Positions 47,964-58,396 of a stretch of DNA of 64,000 nt are shown piece after piece; position 1 is the first letter of the stretch; each line of letters begins with the position of its first letter. Below the pieces are notes generated by a model, which was given only the letters and a program-made list of their open reading frames with translations, did no database searches and was not told where the DNA came from. Origin of the DNA: CAVUCH01 sp963763095 (GTDB lineage: Bacteria; Acidobacteriota; Vicinamibacteria; Vicinamibacterales; JAENWD01); NCBI GenBank assembly GCA_963763095.1, contig CAVXNR010000033.1, positions 9,488 to 73,487 on the forward strand, in the 5' to 3' direction. A program made the position numbers and the translations under genes.

Positions 47964-48868
47964 GTGACCAGCGGCCGATCCGGCGAGGCTCGCTTCCTCG
48001 ATCCCGGCGTCATCGCGCGGCTCGGGAGCCTCGAGCTCAAGGCGCGCACCATCGTCGAAGGGTTCCTCTCGGGCCTGCACCGCAGCCCGCTGAAGGGGTT
48101 CAGCGTCGAGTTCGCCGAGTACCGGCAGTACTTGCCGGGCGACGATCTGCTCGACGATCGACTGGAAGGTCTACGCGCGATCCGACCGCTACTACGTCAA
48201 GAAGTTCGAGGAGGAGACCAACCTCGAAGCGCATCTGCTGCTCGACATCAGCGCCTCGATGGCCTACGGCTCCGGCGCGCTGACCAAGCTCGAGTACGGA
48301 TCGTGCCTGGCCGCGTCGCCTCGCGTACCTGATGACCCGCAGCGCGATGCGGCGGGCCTGGTGACCTTCGACGACCGGATTCGTCGCGATGCTGCCGCCG
48401 AGCATTCGTCCCGGGCACCTGCGTGCGCTGCTGCTGACGCTCGACCGGCTGCCGGCGGGCGCAACCGACGCCGGCCGCCCATGCACCAGCTGGCCGAGGC
48501 GCTGGCCAAGCGCGGGATGGTCGTGCTCATCTCCGACCTGCTCGACGAGCCGGCGCGCGTGATCGACGGGCTGAAGCACTTCCGGTTCCGCGGCAGCGAC
48601 GTGCTCGTGCTTCCATGTGCTCGATCACGCGGAGCTGACGTTCCCGTTCGATCGTCCCATCACGTTTCGCGACCTCGAGACCGACGAGGAGGTCATCGCC
48701 TCGCCGTCCGAAGTGCGGGAGCAGTACCTGGCCGGCATCCGTGGCCTGGTGGACACCTATCAGCGCGCGCTGCGGTCGGTCGGAATCGACTACCAGCTGG
48801 TTGACACCAGCGAGCCGCTGGATCGCGCGCTGCTGTCATATCTCGCGGTCCGCGGCCGCCGCCACTAG
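47964..48868 (+). pseudogene. DUF58 protein (about six frameshifts as assembled)
   Basis: Starts with GTG at 47964: ARFLDPGVIARLGSLELKAR, then GFLSGLHRSPLKGFSVEFAE and YRQYLPGDDL. After shifts near 48156, 48316, 48338, 48387, 48476 and 48609 it continues DWKVYARSDRYYVKKFEEET, LEAHLLLDISASMAYGSGAL (degenerate MIDAS DxSxSM), RDAAGLVTFDDRI and DVLVFHVLDHAELTFPFDRP. The end, RALRSVGIDYQLVDTSEPLD, is intact. DUF58 is a VWA-like protein that accompanies MoxR. Two of the six shifts (48338, 48476) are net deletions. Confidence 0.72.
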
Positions 48869-48886
48869 ACAGATGAAGGTGCTGGC

Positions 48887-50771
48887 GTGGACCTGCGTTT
48901 CCTCTCTCCACTGTTCCTGATCGGCCTGGCCGCCGCCGCGGTTCCCATCGCCATTCACCTGTTCCGGCGGCAGGCCGAGCCGGTGCTGCCGTTCGGCACG
49001 GTACGGTTTCTGAGGCGGGTGCCCATCGAGCACGCGCGCCGGCGCCGACTGCGTGAATGGCTGCTGCTCGCGTTGAGGACGCTCGCGCTCGTGCTGTTCG
49101 CCCTGTCGTTCGCGCGGCCGTACCTGGCCGACACGCGCGCAGCGCAGACGGGTTCCGTGACGGTCATTGCGGTAGACACGTTGTACAGCGTGTCCGCCCC
49201 TCGTCAGGTGGAGCGCGCCCGTGCGCTGGCGCGACAGGCAATCAGCGATGCGCGTGCGGATCGCGCGCTGGCGCTCGTGGCCTTCGACGAACGCGCCTCC
49301 GTGGTGGTGGCCCCGACGATGGATCGGGGGATCGTCCGCGCGGCGCTCGATCGTGTTGCGCCCGGCGCCCGAAGTACTCGCTATGGCGCCGCCGTCACGG
49401 CGGCCGCAGACGTGCTGGCAGGCCGCGGCGGACGCCTCGTCGTCGTCTCGGACCTGCAGCAGAACGGGTGGGTGGATGCGAGCGCTGCCGCCCTGCCCGC
49501 GGGAATCGAAGTGGAGGCTCTGGACGTGGGCGCCCCCCCAGGTAACCTCGCCGTCATATCGCTGCAGCGCCAGGACGAGGGCATGGCGGCCACGGTCCGT
49601 AACGGCGGGACGGAGCCGAAGACGGCCCGGGTGGCGCTGACGATTGAGGGCCGCGCGCGGGCCGAACGGCAGGTCACGATTCCCGCGGGAACGTCCCGCG
49701 CGGTGCAGTTCGCGGTGCCGGTTCCTGCCGCCGGGGCGGTGCGGGCGGAGGTCCCGGACCCGGATGGCTACGCCGCCGACAACGTCAGGTTTGCCGTGCT
49801 CGACACGCCTCCGCGGCCGAGAATCGTCGCAATCACGAGCGCCGGGGCCGCGAGCGGTGACAGCTTCTACGTGGAGCGGGCGCTTGCCGCCGCCGAGGGG
49901 CCGGACGGCATGCGCGTGGAACGGGTGACGATGGACAGCGTGTCCGCGAACGCCGTGGCCCTCGAGAATGCCGCCGGCATCCTGTTGTTCTCCGCCGCGG
50001 GACTGGACCGCCGCGCGAGCGACGCGATCAGCCGGGCGGTAAAGGGAGGCACGGGGCTCCTGCTGGTACCCGGGCCTTCGCTGGACCCGACGCGCGCATC
50101 ACCTGCGTTGCCGGTCGTGCTCGGTGCGCACGCCACGGCGATCGACGTCAGCGATGAGCCGCTGACGTTCGCCCCAACCGACGTCAGGCATCCTGTGTTC
50201 GCAGCCTTCGGCACCCAGGCCGGACTCCTCGGCTCGGCGCGATTCCGGCGGACGGTGCGCTGGTCCGCCTCCGAATCGCGCCGACCGGTCGCGCGTTTCA
50301 GCAACGGCGCACCGGCGCTCGTGGAGATAACCGGCGCGGCCGGGCACGTCCTGCTGCTGGGGAGCGATTCTCGCGAACGCCTGGAACGATTTCGCGCTGC
50401 ACCCGGCCTTCGTGCCGTTCGTGCACGACCTGGTGCGGTACCTGGCGGCGGGCCGGCGGGTGGGGACGGAATACCGCGTGGGCGAGTGGGCGGGCGCGGG
50501 CGGCGACCGCCCCGGCGTCCTCACGACCGGGAGGCCGGGAGGGGAGACCGGCCGTCGAATTGCCGTGAACGTCGATTTACGCGAGGCCGACGGGACGCGG
50601 TTGACGCCAGCTGCCTTCGCCGCGGCGGTGCCTCGTGGCGCCGACCCCGGGCGCGGGGCTGTCGAGTCGTCGCAGCGCAATCGTGAGGGCGACCAGTCCC
50701 TCTGGCGGTACGGGCTGATGGTGATGCTTGTCGGCCTCGCCGCAGAGAGCCTGATCGGGCGCAGGGCGTGA
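48887..50771 (+). CDS. BatA-type membrane protein with N-terminal BatA and VWA regions (one frameshift)
   Basis: Residues 1-80 hold the BatA module: FLSPLFLIGLAAAAVPIAIH, LFRRQAEPVLPFGTVRFLRR and WLLLALRTLALVLFALSFAR. A VWA-like domain follows with VIAVDTLYSVSAPRQVERAR, where the expected DxSxS is degenerate (DTLYS), and LVVVSDLQQNGW. A carboxypeptidase/Ig-like section and a GATase1-like C-terminal part come next (FFSAAGLDRR-type block ILLFSAAGLDRRASDAISRA). One surplus base near 50366 shifts the last 130 residues (NAWNDFALHPAFVPFVHDLV). It sits in the membrane with the bulk outside. GTG start after GAAGGTG. Confidence 0.75.
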
Positions 50772-50817
50772 ACGACATCGAAGGGCCACACCGGCTGCGG
50801 AGCAGGAAGGTGTTCAG

Positions 50818-53800
50818 GTGGAGATGAGCGGCTCGACCGACAGGTCCGGATACACCGCCGCGGTGCGAAGCGCACTAGGGGACGTGCGATCGCGCTGGCG
50901 CACCCTGACCCGATTGCGGCTGGCGGCGGTGGTGGCCGCCGGGACCGCTCTCGTCTGGTTCGTCGCGTGGGGCATCGTTGAGGTCCTGACGCTCGGCGGG
51001 GGAGCACTCGCGCTCGTCGGCGCGGGTGCGCTGGCGATCACCATTGCGGTCTGTGTAGTGGCAATCGTCCGCCGCGAGCCCGCGCCCGGGGATCGGGCGC
51101 TCGCGCGGTACATCGAGGAGCAGTGCCCCGAGTTGGAAGACCGGCTGGCGACGGCCGTGGAGGTCGTCGGCGGGGACTCTCCTGCCGGTGAGGGCATCCG
51201 CGGCGCGATGCTGGCGGACGCCTCGCGTGCCCTCGGTCACGTGTCACTGGCAACCATCGTGCCCCGCGAACGGGTCCGGCGCGCAGCCCTCCTCGCGGCC
51301 GCCGCCGCCATGGCGCTGGTGGCTGCGGCCGCGCTCTGGCTGGCGCCGGGCCGGCAGGCGCTGCGGTTCGCCGCCCTGTACGCGGTCCCCGGACGCCTGG
51401 TGCTGCACGTGTCCCCAGGGGACGCGCGCGTGAAGCGGGGCGACCCGTTCGTGATTCGCGCGGCAACGATGGCGCGCGACGCAGGCATCTCACCGGAGCT
51501 CACCGTCACGATTGGCGATCAGCGCCGCACGGTCGGCATGCAGGTCGCCGGCGGGGATCGATTCGCGTGGCGGTTCGAGAGTGTTCCGGCCTCGTTCACG
51601 TACTCGGTGTCGGCAGCGGGGCGTACCTCGGAGACGTACACGGTCACGGCGCTCGACCCGCCCCGCGTCGCCCGCATCGACTTGCGCTACGAATTTCCCG
51701 AGTACACGCGGCTCCCGCCCCGGAACGAGGAGGACGGCGGCGACATCTACGCGCCCAACGGCACTCGTGTCACGCTATCCATCCAGGCGAGCAAGGGGGC
51801 GGCGTCCGGGGCGCTTTCGCTGGGTAGTCGCGGGCGCGTGCCGCTGCAGCCGCTCGCCGGCGGCCGCTTCCAGGCGACGCTCGCCCATCACCGCCGACGG
51901 CGCCTATCGGGTGGCTCTGACCGACACTGACGGTCTCGCGTCCGAGGGCGACACGGAGTATTTCATCCGCGTGTTGAACGATCGGCCCCCGGACGTTCGC
52001 ATCCTGCGCCCCGCCGGCGATCGGCAGGTCACGGCGCTCGAGGAGATCACCATAGAGGCGCGCGCCGATGACGACTACGGGGTCGGTGCGTTCGATCTCG
52101 TCTACAGCGTCCGCGGCGCCGGGGAGAAGGCGGTGCCATTTGCAGGGGACCGCGGGTCGTTGTCCGTCACCGGGCGCCACACCTTGTACCTGGAGGAGCT
52201 CGGGGTCAAGCCGGGCGATTTCGTGACCTATTACGCCCGCGTGCGTGACGTTGCCCGCGGCCGGCGAGCCACCGAGGCGCGCAGCGACATCTTCTTCCTC
52301 GAGGTAAAGCCCTTCGAAGAGGAGTTCGCGTCGGCACAGAGCCAGGCCGGCGGCGCCGGAAGCGGCAATCGATCGCTCGACGATCTCGTCACGGCCCAGA
52401 AAGACATCGTCGTGGCGACATGGAAGCTGGACCGCCGCACCGGTGCGGGCCGCTCGGCCCAGGATGTGCGGGCGGTCGGCCGTGCGCAAGGCGAGCTGAA
52501 AGAACGGGCCGAGCGCGCGGCCGCACAGGTGCGCGATCCACGGCGCCGATCGCGCGTCGTCCAGGGCGATTCGGTCGGCGCCTCCCCTGGGGACCCGCTG
52601 CCCAGCGCCGCGGCAGCGATGGGCCGCGCCAAAACGGCACTCGACGCGGTGAAGACCGCCGAAGCGCTGCCCGCGGAGATGGAAGCACTGAATCACCTGC
52701 TGCGCGCGCAGGCGGAAATCAAGCGCCGTGAGGTGATGCGGCAGCAGGCAAACGGTGCGGGGTCCGGTGGGTCCAATCGCTCGCAGCAGGATCTCTCCAC
52801 GCTGTTCGATCGCGAGCTGCAGCGGCAGCAGCAGACCAACTATGAGACGCAGAAGAGCACCGAGGAGCGCCAGGACAGCAGCGGCGACAAACCGCTGGAC
52901 CGTGTGCGCGAGCTGGCGCAGCGGCAGGAGCAGCTCGCGCGTCAGCAGGAGGACCTCGCCCGGGAGCGGCAGAACCTGAGCGCGGATGAACTGAAACGAC
53001 GTCTCGAGCGGCTCACGCGCGAGCAGTCGGAGCTGCGGCAGCAGGCCGAAGAACTGTCGCGGCAGATGGGCCAGCAGCAGGCCAGGCAGCAGGCGAAGGA
53101 AGGTGAGCGCGGACAGCAGCAGGCCGGCCCGGGCGGTCAGCAGCCACAGGGCCAGGCGCAGGCGGGAGGGCAGCCCGGCGCCGAACGAGCCGGCGGTGCC
53201 CAGAGTGCCCGGGAGCAATCGGCGGGGGACGCCTCGCAGCTCCGCGAAGCATCCGAGGAGATGCGCGGCGCCGCCAGCGATCTGCGGCGGCAGGATCCGC
53301 GGCAGGCCAGTGCCCGGAGCAGCCGGGCCCTCGACCGGCTGCGATCCCTGGAGCGGCAGCTGCAAGGGGCTCAGCCCGAGGAGCGCCGCCGCGCCCTCGG
53401 CGACTTGCAGCTCGAGGCGCGTCAGCTCGCTGAACGGCAGCGCGAGCTCGCCGAGCAGGCGGCAGCCGGTGGCCGTGCAACGAACTCGGAGGATGCGCGC
53501 CGCCGCATCGCCGGTGATCAGGACCGCCTGGCCGATCGGCTGAAGCGGCTCGAAGAGCAGGTCAAGGGTGTCGCAGCCTCCGGGGAGAGCGCCGAGCCTC
53601 AGGCGCGCCAGGCGGTTGGGGACGCCGCCCGTCTCATGGAACAGGATCGCCTCGAGACACGGATGCGCGAGTCGGCGAACGCGCTCCGTGCCGCGGGGAA
53701 GGACGCGTCCTCGGCGGATGGTGCCGCCGCACGGGCCGCCAGCACCGGGCGACAACTCGCACGGTCAATGGATCGGGTAGCCGACCAACTCGGGGAGGCT

Positions 53801-54427
53801 TCGGGTTCGAAGAACGCGGACGATCGCAAGCTCTCGGATCAGCTCGCCCGCACGCGCGAGCTGAAGGAAGACATGAACGAGCTGCAGCGCCGCATCCAGC
53901 GGCTTGGGCGGGACGTCCAGGGCGACTCGCCGCAAGGGAAGGGGAAGTCTCCGCAGGCACAAGCGTCTCACGGTTCGAATCCGGCGGGTACTGCCGGCGC
54001 CGCGCGGGGCGGACAGAACGCGGGTGAAACGCCGTCGAGCGGCCAGCCCGGAGCCGCCGATGCCAGGCAGCGGGAGCTGCAGCAGTTGCAGCAGCAGTAC
54101 GCCGAGCGGGCGCGCGAGGCCGACAGGCTCCGCCAGGAGCTTGGGTCGGCCCGGCAGGCCGGACGCCAGGGCACCACGCCGGAGGGCCAGGAGATGGTCG
54201 GCTCCGCCCCGGGCACCGAGGCGTTCAAGCAGGACTTTTCGCGGTGGGAACTGCTGCACAGGGATGTGACGCTCGGTCTCGAACGCCTGGAGGCGTCCCT
54301 GTCGCAGGCGCTGCTGGAACGCGCCGCGCGCGATCGCCTGAAGGCCGGCGGGGCCGATCGGGCGCCCGACGAATATGAACGGGCGGTCGACGTGTACTTC
54401 CGGTCGCTCGCCGCCCCGAAGCCCTGA
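50818..54427 (+). CDS. DUF4175-like membrane protein with long Gln-rich coiled coil (one frameshift)
   Basis: About 1200 residues. Two membrane regions (residues 38-85 and 155-180) are followed by a beta-rich outer part (LVLHVSPGDARVKRGDPFVI ... DLRYEFPEYTRLPPR). Near 51882 one surplus base shifts the frame to PITADGAYRVALTDTDGLAS. The second half is a very long coiled coil rich in Gln, Arg, Ala and Glu (RQEQLARQQEDLARERQNLS, RRLERLTREQSELRQQAEEL) broken by Gly/Gln low-complexity runs, ending EYERAVDVYFRSLAAPKP. This matches DUF4175 proteins encoded in MoxR/VWA clusters; function unknown. GTG 50818 with AGGAAGG upstream; an ATG at 50824 is an alternative. Confidence 0.72.
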
Positions 54428-54428
54428 C

Positions 54429-56639
54429 GTGTTCTTCGCGCATCCAATTCCATCGTGGGCGCTCGCGGCCATCCTCCTGCTTGCGGCCGCGCTCGCGGTG
54501 ACGGCCTACGCGCGCGGGCGCGTGCCGCTCCGACGCGGCCAGCGCGCCGCACTCACGGGGCTCCGCTTCGCGGCGCTGGTGCTCCTCGTGTTCTTCCTCC
54601 TGCGGCCGGTGGTGCCTCTTGGCCCGCCGCCGGGAGGCAGCGGCGTGGTGGCGCTCCTCGTTGACACCTCCCGGAGCATGGGCCTCGAGGAGGATGGCGT
54701 CACGCGGCTCGGGCGGGCCCAGGCCATCGTCCGAGACCAGCTCGTGCCGGCTCTGTCGGGCAGCTTCAGCGTCGAAGTGCTGGAGGCCGGTGAGCGGGTG
54801 CAGCGCGCGGACATCGGGGCGCTGTCGGCGACCGCCCGCACCACCGATCTGCCCGCGGCGCTCGCCGCGACGCGCGACCGCTATCGCAACCGGGACCTCG
54901 CCGGCATCGTGCTCATCTCCGATGGGGGCAATCTGGTCCCGGTGGATCACGCCGACTCCGGGCCTGGGGCGGACATCCCGGTCATCACCCTGGGCGTGGG
55001 CGACGCCCGGATTCAGTACGACCGCGAGGTGCGCAGCGTCACGGCCGGTCCCTCCGCGATGGACGCCAGTCTCGTGGATATCGCCGCCACTGTTGTCGGA
55101 CATGGCGCGTCCGGCCGGTCGCGGGTGCGGCTGCTCCAGGGCAGCCGCGTTCTCGAGGTGCGCGATGTGTCCCTGCCGGCCGACGGTGCACCGGTGCAGC
55201 TGGTCTTCCCGGTCCAGCCGGAGCGCGAAGCACCCGCAGTGTTCGGCGTCGAAGTCGCCGCCGACGAGCGCGAGCTGACACCCCGGAACAACAGGGTGGA
55301 CGTGCTGGTGCCTCCGCCGGGACGGCCGCGCCGGATCCTGTTCCTCGAGGGCGCACCCGGCTTCGAGCACAGCTTCCTCCGGCGTGCGTGGCAGCTCGAT
55401 CCATCGCTCGAAATCGACTCCGTCGTGCGCAAGGGGCGCGACGATCGCGGACAGGATACGTACTACGTGCTGGCGGCGTCCGCGCGCACCGCCTCGCTCT
55501 CCACTGGCTTCCCGGCATCGCGGGAGGCGCTCTATGCCTACGACGCCGTCGTGCTGGCGAACGCGAATCTCGACGCGTTGCCCCGCGACACGCTCGAGGC
55601 GCTCGCTGACTTCGTCGGCGAACGTGGTGGCGGTCTGCTGGCGCTCGGCGCGCGCGCACTGTCGCCGCAGAGTCTGGCGCAGTCCACGCTCGAACGCGTG
55701 CTGCCGCTGGAACTGACCGACCGACGCGGCGGGCTCGCGCGGGCGGCGCTGCCCACCGCCGATCGGTTCAAGGTGGCCATCACCCCCGAAGGCTTGCGAC
55801 ACCCGGTGACACGGCTCGGACCGGCCGACGCCGAGACACGCCGTCGCTGGGCGGGGTTGCCGGCGATGGGCGGGGTTGCACCGCTCGGCGCCGCGCGTCC
55901 AGGCGCGTCCGTGCTGGCTGCCACACAAGGGAGCACAGGCAGCATCGTCCCGCTGGTTGCCGTGCAGCGTTTCGGCCGCGGCCGCGCGATGATCTTCGGC
56001 GGTGAGGGCAGCTGGCGCTGGAAGATGATGATGCCGGCCGCCGATCGGACGTACGAGGCGTTCTGGCGGCAATCCGCCCGCTGGCTCGCGAGTGAGGCCC
56101 CCGAGCCAGTGAGCGTGACGGCACCCGCAAACACTCCCGTCGGCAGCCGGGCGTCGATTGAGGTCTCCGTCCGGAACGCCTCCTTCGAGCCGGTTGCAGA
56201 TGCGCAGGTGCACGTTTCGGTGCGCGCACCTGACGGTTCCGATCGCGTGCTCGCGTCGGCGGATGCCGGCGGCGCGGGCCGGCACGCCGCCTCGTTCGTG
56301 CCGGAGGAGCCCGGGCTGTACCGCGTCACTGTGGAGGCGAAGCGGGCTGAGGTCGTGCTCGCGTCGGTCGAGCATCCGCTCCTGGCGGGCGGCACGGATC
56401 CGGAATACGTGGACCCCCGACTCAACGAGACGGTGTTGCGCAAGCTTGCGGAAGGATCGGGTGGCCGCTACGTTCCGGCCACGGACACAGGCGAGGTGGC
56501 CGGCGCCCTCCGTGCCCCGCACTCGCCTCGCCGCCCCGGCGAGGTCAGGGACCTCTGGCACAACGCCTGGTCATTTCTCCTGATCGTGGCACTGCTCACG
56601 ACAGAATGGGCACTTCGTCGCCGCTGGGGGCTCCGGTGA
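54429..56639 (+). CDS. VWA/GATase1-like membrane protein of the BatA/B cluster
   Basis: About 736 residues, frame intact. Two N-terminal helices (LAAILLLAAALAVTAYARG and LRFAALVLLVFFLLRPVVP) precede a VWA domain with a good MIDAS, ALLVDTSRSMGLEED, and VLISDGGNLVPVD. A beta-rich region follows, then a GATase1-like fold (ILFLEGAPGFEHSFLRRAWQ, DAVVLANANLDALPRDTLEA, GRGRAMIFGGEGSWRWKMMM) and a C-terminal Ig-like domain with a terminal helix (AWSFLLIVALLTTEWALRRR). GTG at 54429, one base after the upstream stop. The next gene overlaps it by 4 bases (GTGA), so all are coupled. It is the likely client of the MoxR ATPase. Confidence 0.8.
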   Translation: MFFAHPIPSWALAAILLLAAALAVTAYARGRVPLRRGQRAALTGLRFAALVLLVFFLLRPVVPLGPPPGGSGVVALLVDTSRSMGLEEDGVTRLGRAQAIVRDQLVPALSGSFSVEVLEAGERVQRADIGALSATARTTDLPAALAATRDRYRNRDLAGIVLISDGGNLVPVDHADSGPGADIPVITLGVGDARIQYDREVRSVTAGPSAMDASLVDIAATVVGHGASGRSRVRLLQGSRVLEVRDVSLPADGAPVQLVFPVQPEREAPAVFGVEVAADERELTPRNNRVDVLVPPPGRPRRILFLEGAPGFEHSFLRRAWQLDPSLEIDSVVRKGRDDRGQDTYYVLAASARTASLSTGFPASREALYAYDAVVLANANLDALPRDTLEALADFVGERGGGLLALGARALSPQSLAQSTLERVLPLELTDRRGGLARAALPTADRFKVAITPEGLRHPVTRLGPADAETRRRWAGLPAMGGVAPLGAARPGASVLAATQGSTGSIVPLVAVQRFGRGRAMIFGGEGSWRWKMMMPAADRTYEAFWRQSARWLASEAPEPVSVTAPANTPVGSRASIEVSVRNASFEPVADAQVHVSVRAPDGSDRVLASADAGGAGRHAASFVPEEPGLYRVTVEAKRAEVVLASVEHPLLAGGTDPEYVDPRLNETVLRKLAEGSGGRYVPATDTGEVAGALRAPHSPRRPGEVRDLWHNAWSFLLIVALLTTEWALRRRWGLR

Positions 56640-57598
56640 CCCGCCTCGCCTGGATCGTTGCGGCCGGACTCGCGTTGTGCGTTGTTCCGGCGCTTGCACG
56701 AGCACAGGACCGGTCGGCTGTGCTCGTGTTCGGTGCGCCGGGCGGTGACACGTACGCCGCGACGTACGGGAAGTGGGAAGACGCCCTCGTGCAGACCCTG
56801 CGCAACCGGTTGGGTTTCGCACCGGATCGGATCACGGTGCTCTCTGGGCACTCGGGCGACGCAGCAGTGCGCAGCACCGAGGCCAACGTGCGCCGCGTGT
56901 TCGCCGGTTTGCGATCTGGCGGCGCAGACGATGTCGTGCTCCTGGTGCTGATTGGGCACGGCAGCCTCGACGCTGGCACGGCGAAGTTCAACCTCGTCGG
57001 CCCCGATCTCGATGCCGCACAGTGGGCGGGCCTGATTGACGGCCTGCCCGGACGGGTGATCTTCGTGAACGCCACCGGAGCGAGCTTCCCGTTCCTGGAA
57101 CAGGTGTCGGGGCGCAATCGCATCGTGGTGACGGCGACGGATTCGACGGCACAGCGCTTCGACACGGTGTTTCCGGACCTGTTCGTGAAGGCCCTCGAGG
57201 ACGCGGCGACCGACCAGGACCGCAACGGCCGGCTCTCGCTCTACGAGGTCTTTGCGGCGACGAGCGCCGCGGTGCGGCAGTACGACGAGCAGCGGGGACA
57301 GCTGGCGACCGAGCGCGCCCTGCTCGATGACAACGGCGACCGCATCGGGCGCGAGGCTGGCGCCCCCGGTCAGGATGGGGCGCTGGCCCGCACGACCTAT
57401 CTCGATGTGGACCCGGTGTCCGGCGCGACCGACCCCCAGGTAGCGGCCCTGCTCACGCGGCAGCGCGTTCTGGAAGAACAGGCCGAGGCGCTCAAACAGC
57501 GGAAGCCGTCGATGCCGGCCGCGGTGTGGGACGCGCAATTCGAGAAGCTGATGATCGAGCTCGCTCGGGTGTCACGCGCGATACGATCGCGGTCCTGA
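56636..57598 (+). CDS. Exported caspase-like (C13/legumain-fold) protein lacking the catalytic Cys
   Basis: A signal peptide (MTRLAWIVAAGLALCVVPAL ARAQ) is followed by a clan-CD-like fold: RSAVLVFGAPGGDTYAATYG, then DDVVLLVLIGHGSLDAG, where the His-Gly dyad is present. The next strand, GRVIFVNATGASFPFLEQVS, sits where active enzymes have Cys-Ser-Gly and shows no Cys. NRIVVTATDSTAQRFDTVFP and the Asp-rich loop DQDRNGRLSLYEVF continue the fold. Its C-terminal coiled segment is VAALLTRQRVLEEQAEALKQ. It is probably a non-catalytic binding protein in the envelope cluster. GTG start overlaps the preceding stop (GTGA). The 3' end overlaps the convergent rhomboid gene by 27 bases. Confidence 0.7.
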   Translation: MTRLAWIVAAGLALCVVPALARAQDRSAVLVFGAPGGDTYAATYGKWEDALVQTLRNRLGFAPDRITVLSGHSGDAAVRSTEANVRRVFAGLRSGGADDVVLLVLIGHGSLDAGTAKFNLVGPDLDAAQWAGLIDGLPGRVIFVNATGASFPFLEQVSGRNRIVVTATDSTAQRFDTVFPDLFVKALEDAATDQDRNGRLSLYEVFAATSAAVRQYDEQRGQLATERALLDDNGDRIGREAGAPGQDGALARTTYLDVDPVSGATDPQVAALLTRQRVLEEQAEALKQRKPSMPAAVWDAQFEKLMIELARVSRAIRSRS

Positions 57599-58279
57599 GC
57601 GCCGTCCTGAGTCGTCCCACCACTCGACGCGCGCGCGCTCCGGCCGCCGGAACGCATACACGAACACCACGCCCGACAGGAATCCGGCGACATGTGCCCA
57701 GAACGCGATCCCACCCGCGGGTCCGCCCTGTGTCGCCATCAGCATCGTGCCGACGCCGCTGAAGAGCTGCAGCACGAACCACAGCCCGAGGAAGAGCACC
57801 GCCGGCAGTTCCACGACGGGCCAGAAGATGAAGAGCGGCAGCAGCGTGAGAATGCGCGAGTGGGGGTAAAGCACGAAGTACGCTCCCATCACGCCGGCCA
57901 CGGCGCCCGACGCCCCGATTGTCGGGATGAGCGAGCCAGGCTCGCTCATGACGTGCGCGAGCGCCGCCACGGTTCCGCACAGCAGGTAGAAGGCGACAAA
58001 CCGGCCGTGGCCCAGGCGGTCTTCGACGTTGTCGCCGAAAATCCAGAGAAACAGCATGTTTCCCAGGAAATGCATCCACCCGCCATGAAGGAACATCGAC
58101 GTGAATGCTGCCTGAAAGCTGAACGTCGCGGGCACCAGGCCGTACTCGCGTACGAAGACTGCGAGCTGGCGGTCGCTCAGCGTCAGCTCGAAGAGAAATG
58201 CAAACGCGTTGAGGGCGATGAGCGTGATGACGAGTGCCGGGAAGGTCCGGGACGGGATGACGTCCCGAAGCGGGATCAT
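57572..58279 (-). CDS. Rhomboid family intramembrane serine protease
   Basis: Six membrane helices. The catalytic serine is Ser124 in IGASGAVAGVMG and the histidine is His196 in AFWAHVAGFLSG. FTSMFLHGGWMHFLGNMLFL is the conserved L1/helix-2 HxxxN region. Rhomboids cleave transmembrane substrates within the bilayer. Length 235 residues, typical of bacterial members. ATG at 58279 opens into a 117-base divergent gap with the zinc-ribbon gene. Confidence 0.93.
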   Translation of the reverse strand: MIPLRDVIPSRTFPALVITLIALNAFAFLFELTLSDRQLAVFVREYGLVPATFSFQAAFTSMFLHGGWMHFLGNMLFLWIFGDNVEDRLGHGRFVAFYLLCGTVAALAHVMSEPGSLIPTIGASGAVAGVMGAYFVLYPHSRILTLLPLFIFWPVVELPAVLFLGLWFVLQLFSGVGTMLMATQGGPAGGIAFWAHVAGFLSGVVFVYAFRRPERARVEWWDDSGRRSGPRSYRA

Positions 58280-58396
58280 GATGGTCTCAGTATAGGGGAC
58301 GGGGCGAAGGGCTTTGTGCGGCCCCCGAATCGGTCATGTGGATCCGTGCTGGTCCGCTGCATTGCCGATCCGGCTGCCGAATAGAATGAAGGACCG

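Noticed and set aside
46100..51900. Programmed ribosomal frameshifting
   Set aside because: There are too many sites, up to six in one gene, without a shared slippery sequence or stop codon at each site.
51770..53755. 661-codon minus-strand frame
   Set aside because: Antisense to the coiled-coil gene; a Leu/Arg-rich mirror of Gln/Glu codons, not a real protein.
54225..56561. 778-codon minus-strand frame
   Set aside because: It lies antisense to the intact VWA protein. Composition is Arg/His/Gly-rich shadow sequence with no domain, typical of GC-rich DNA.
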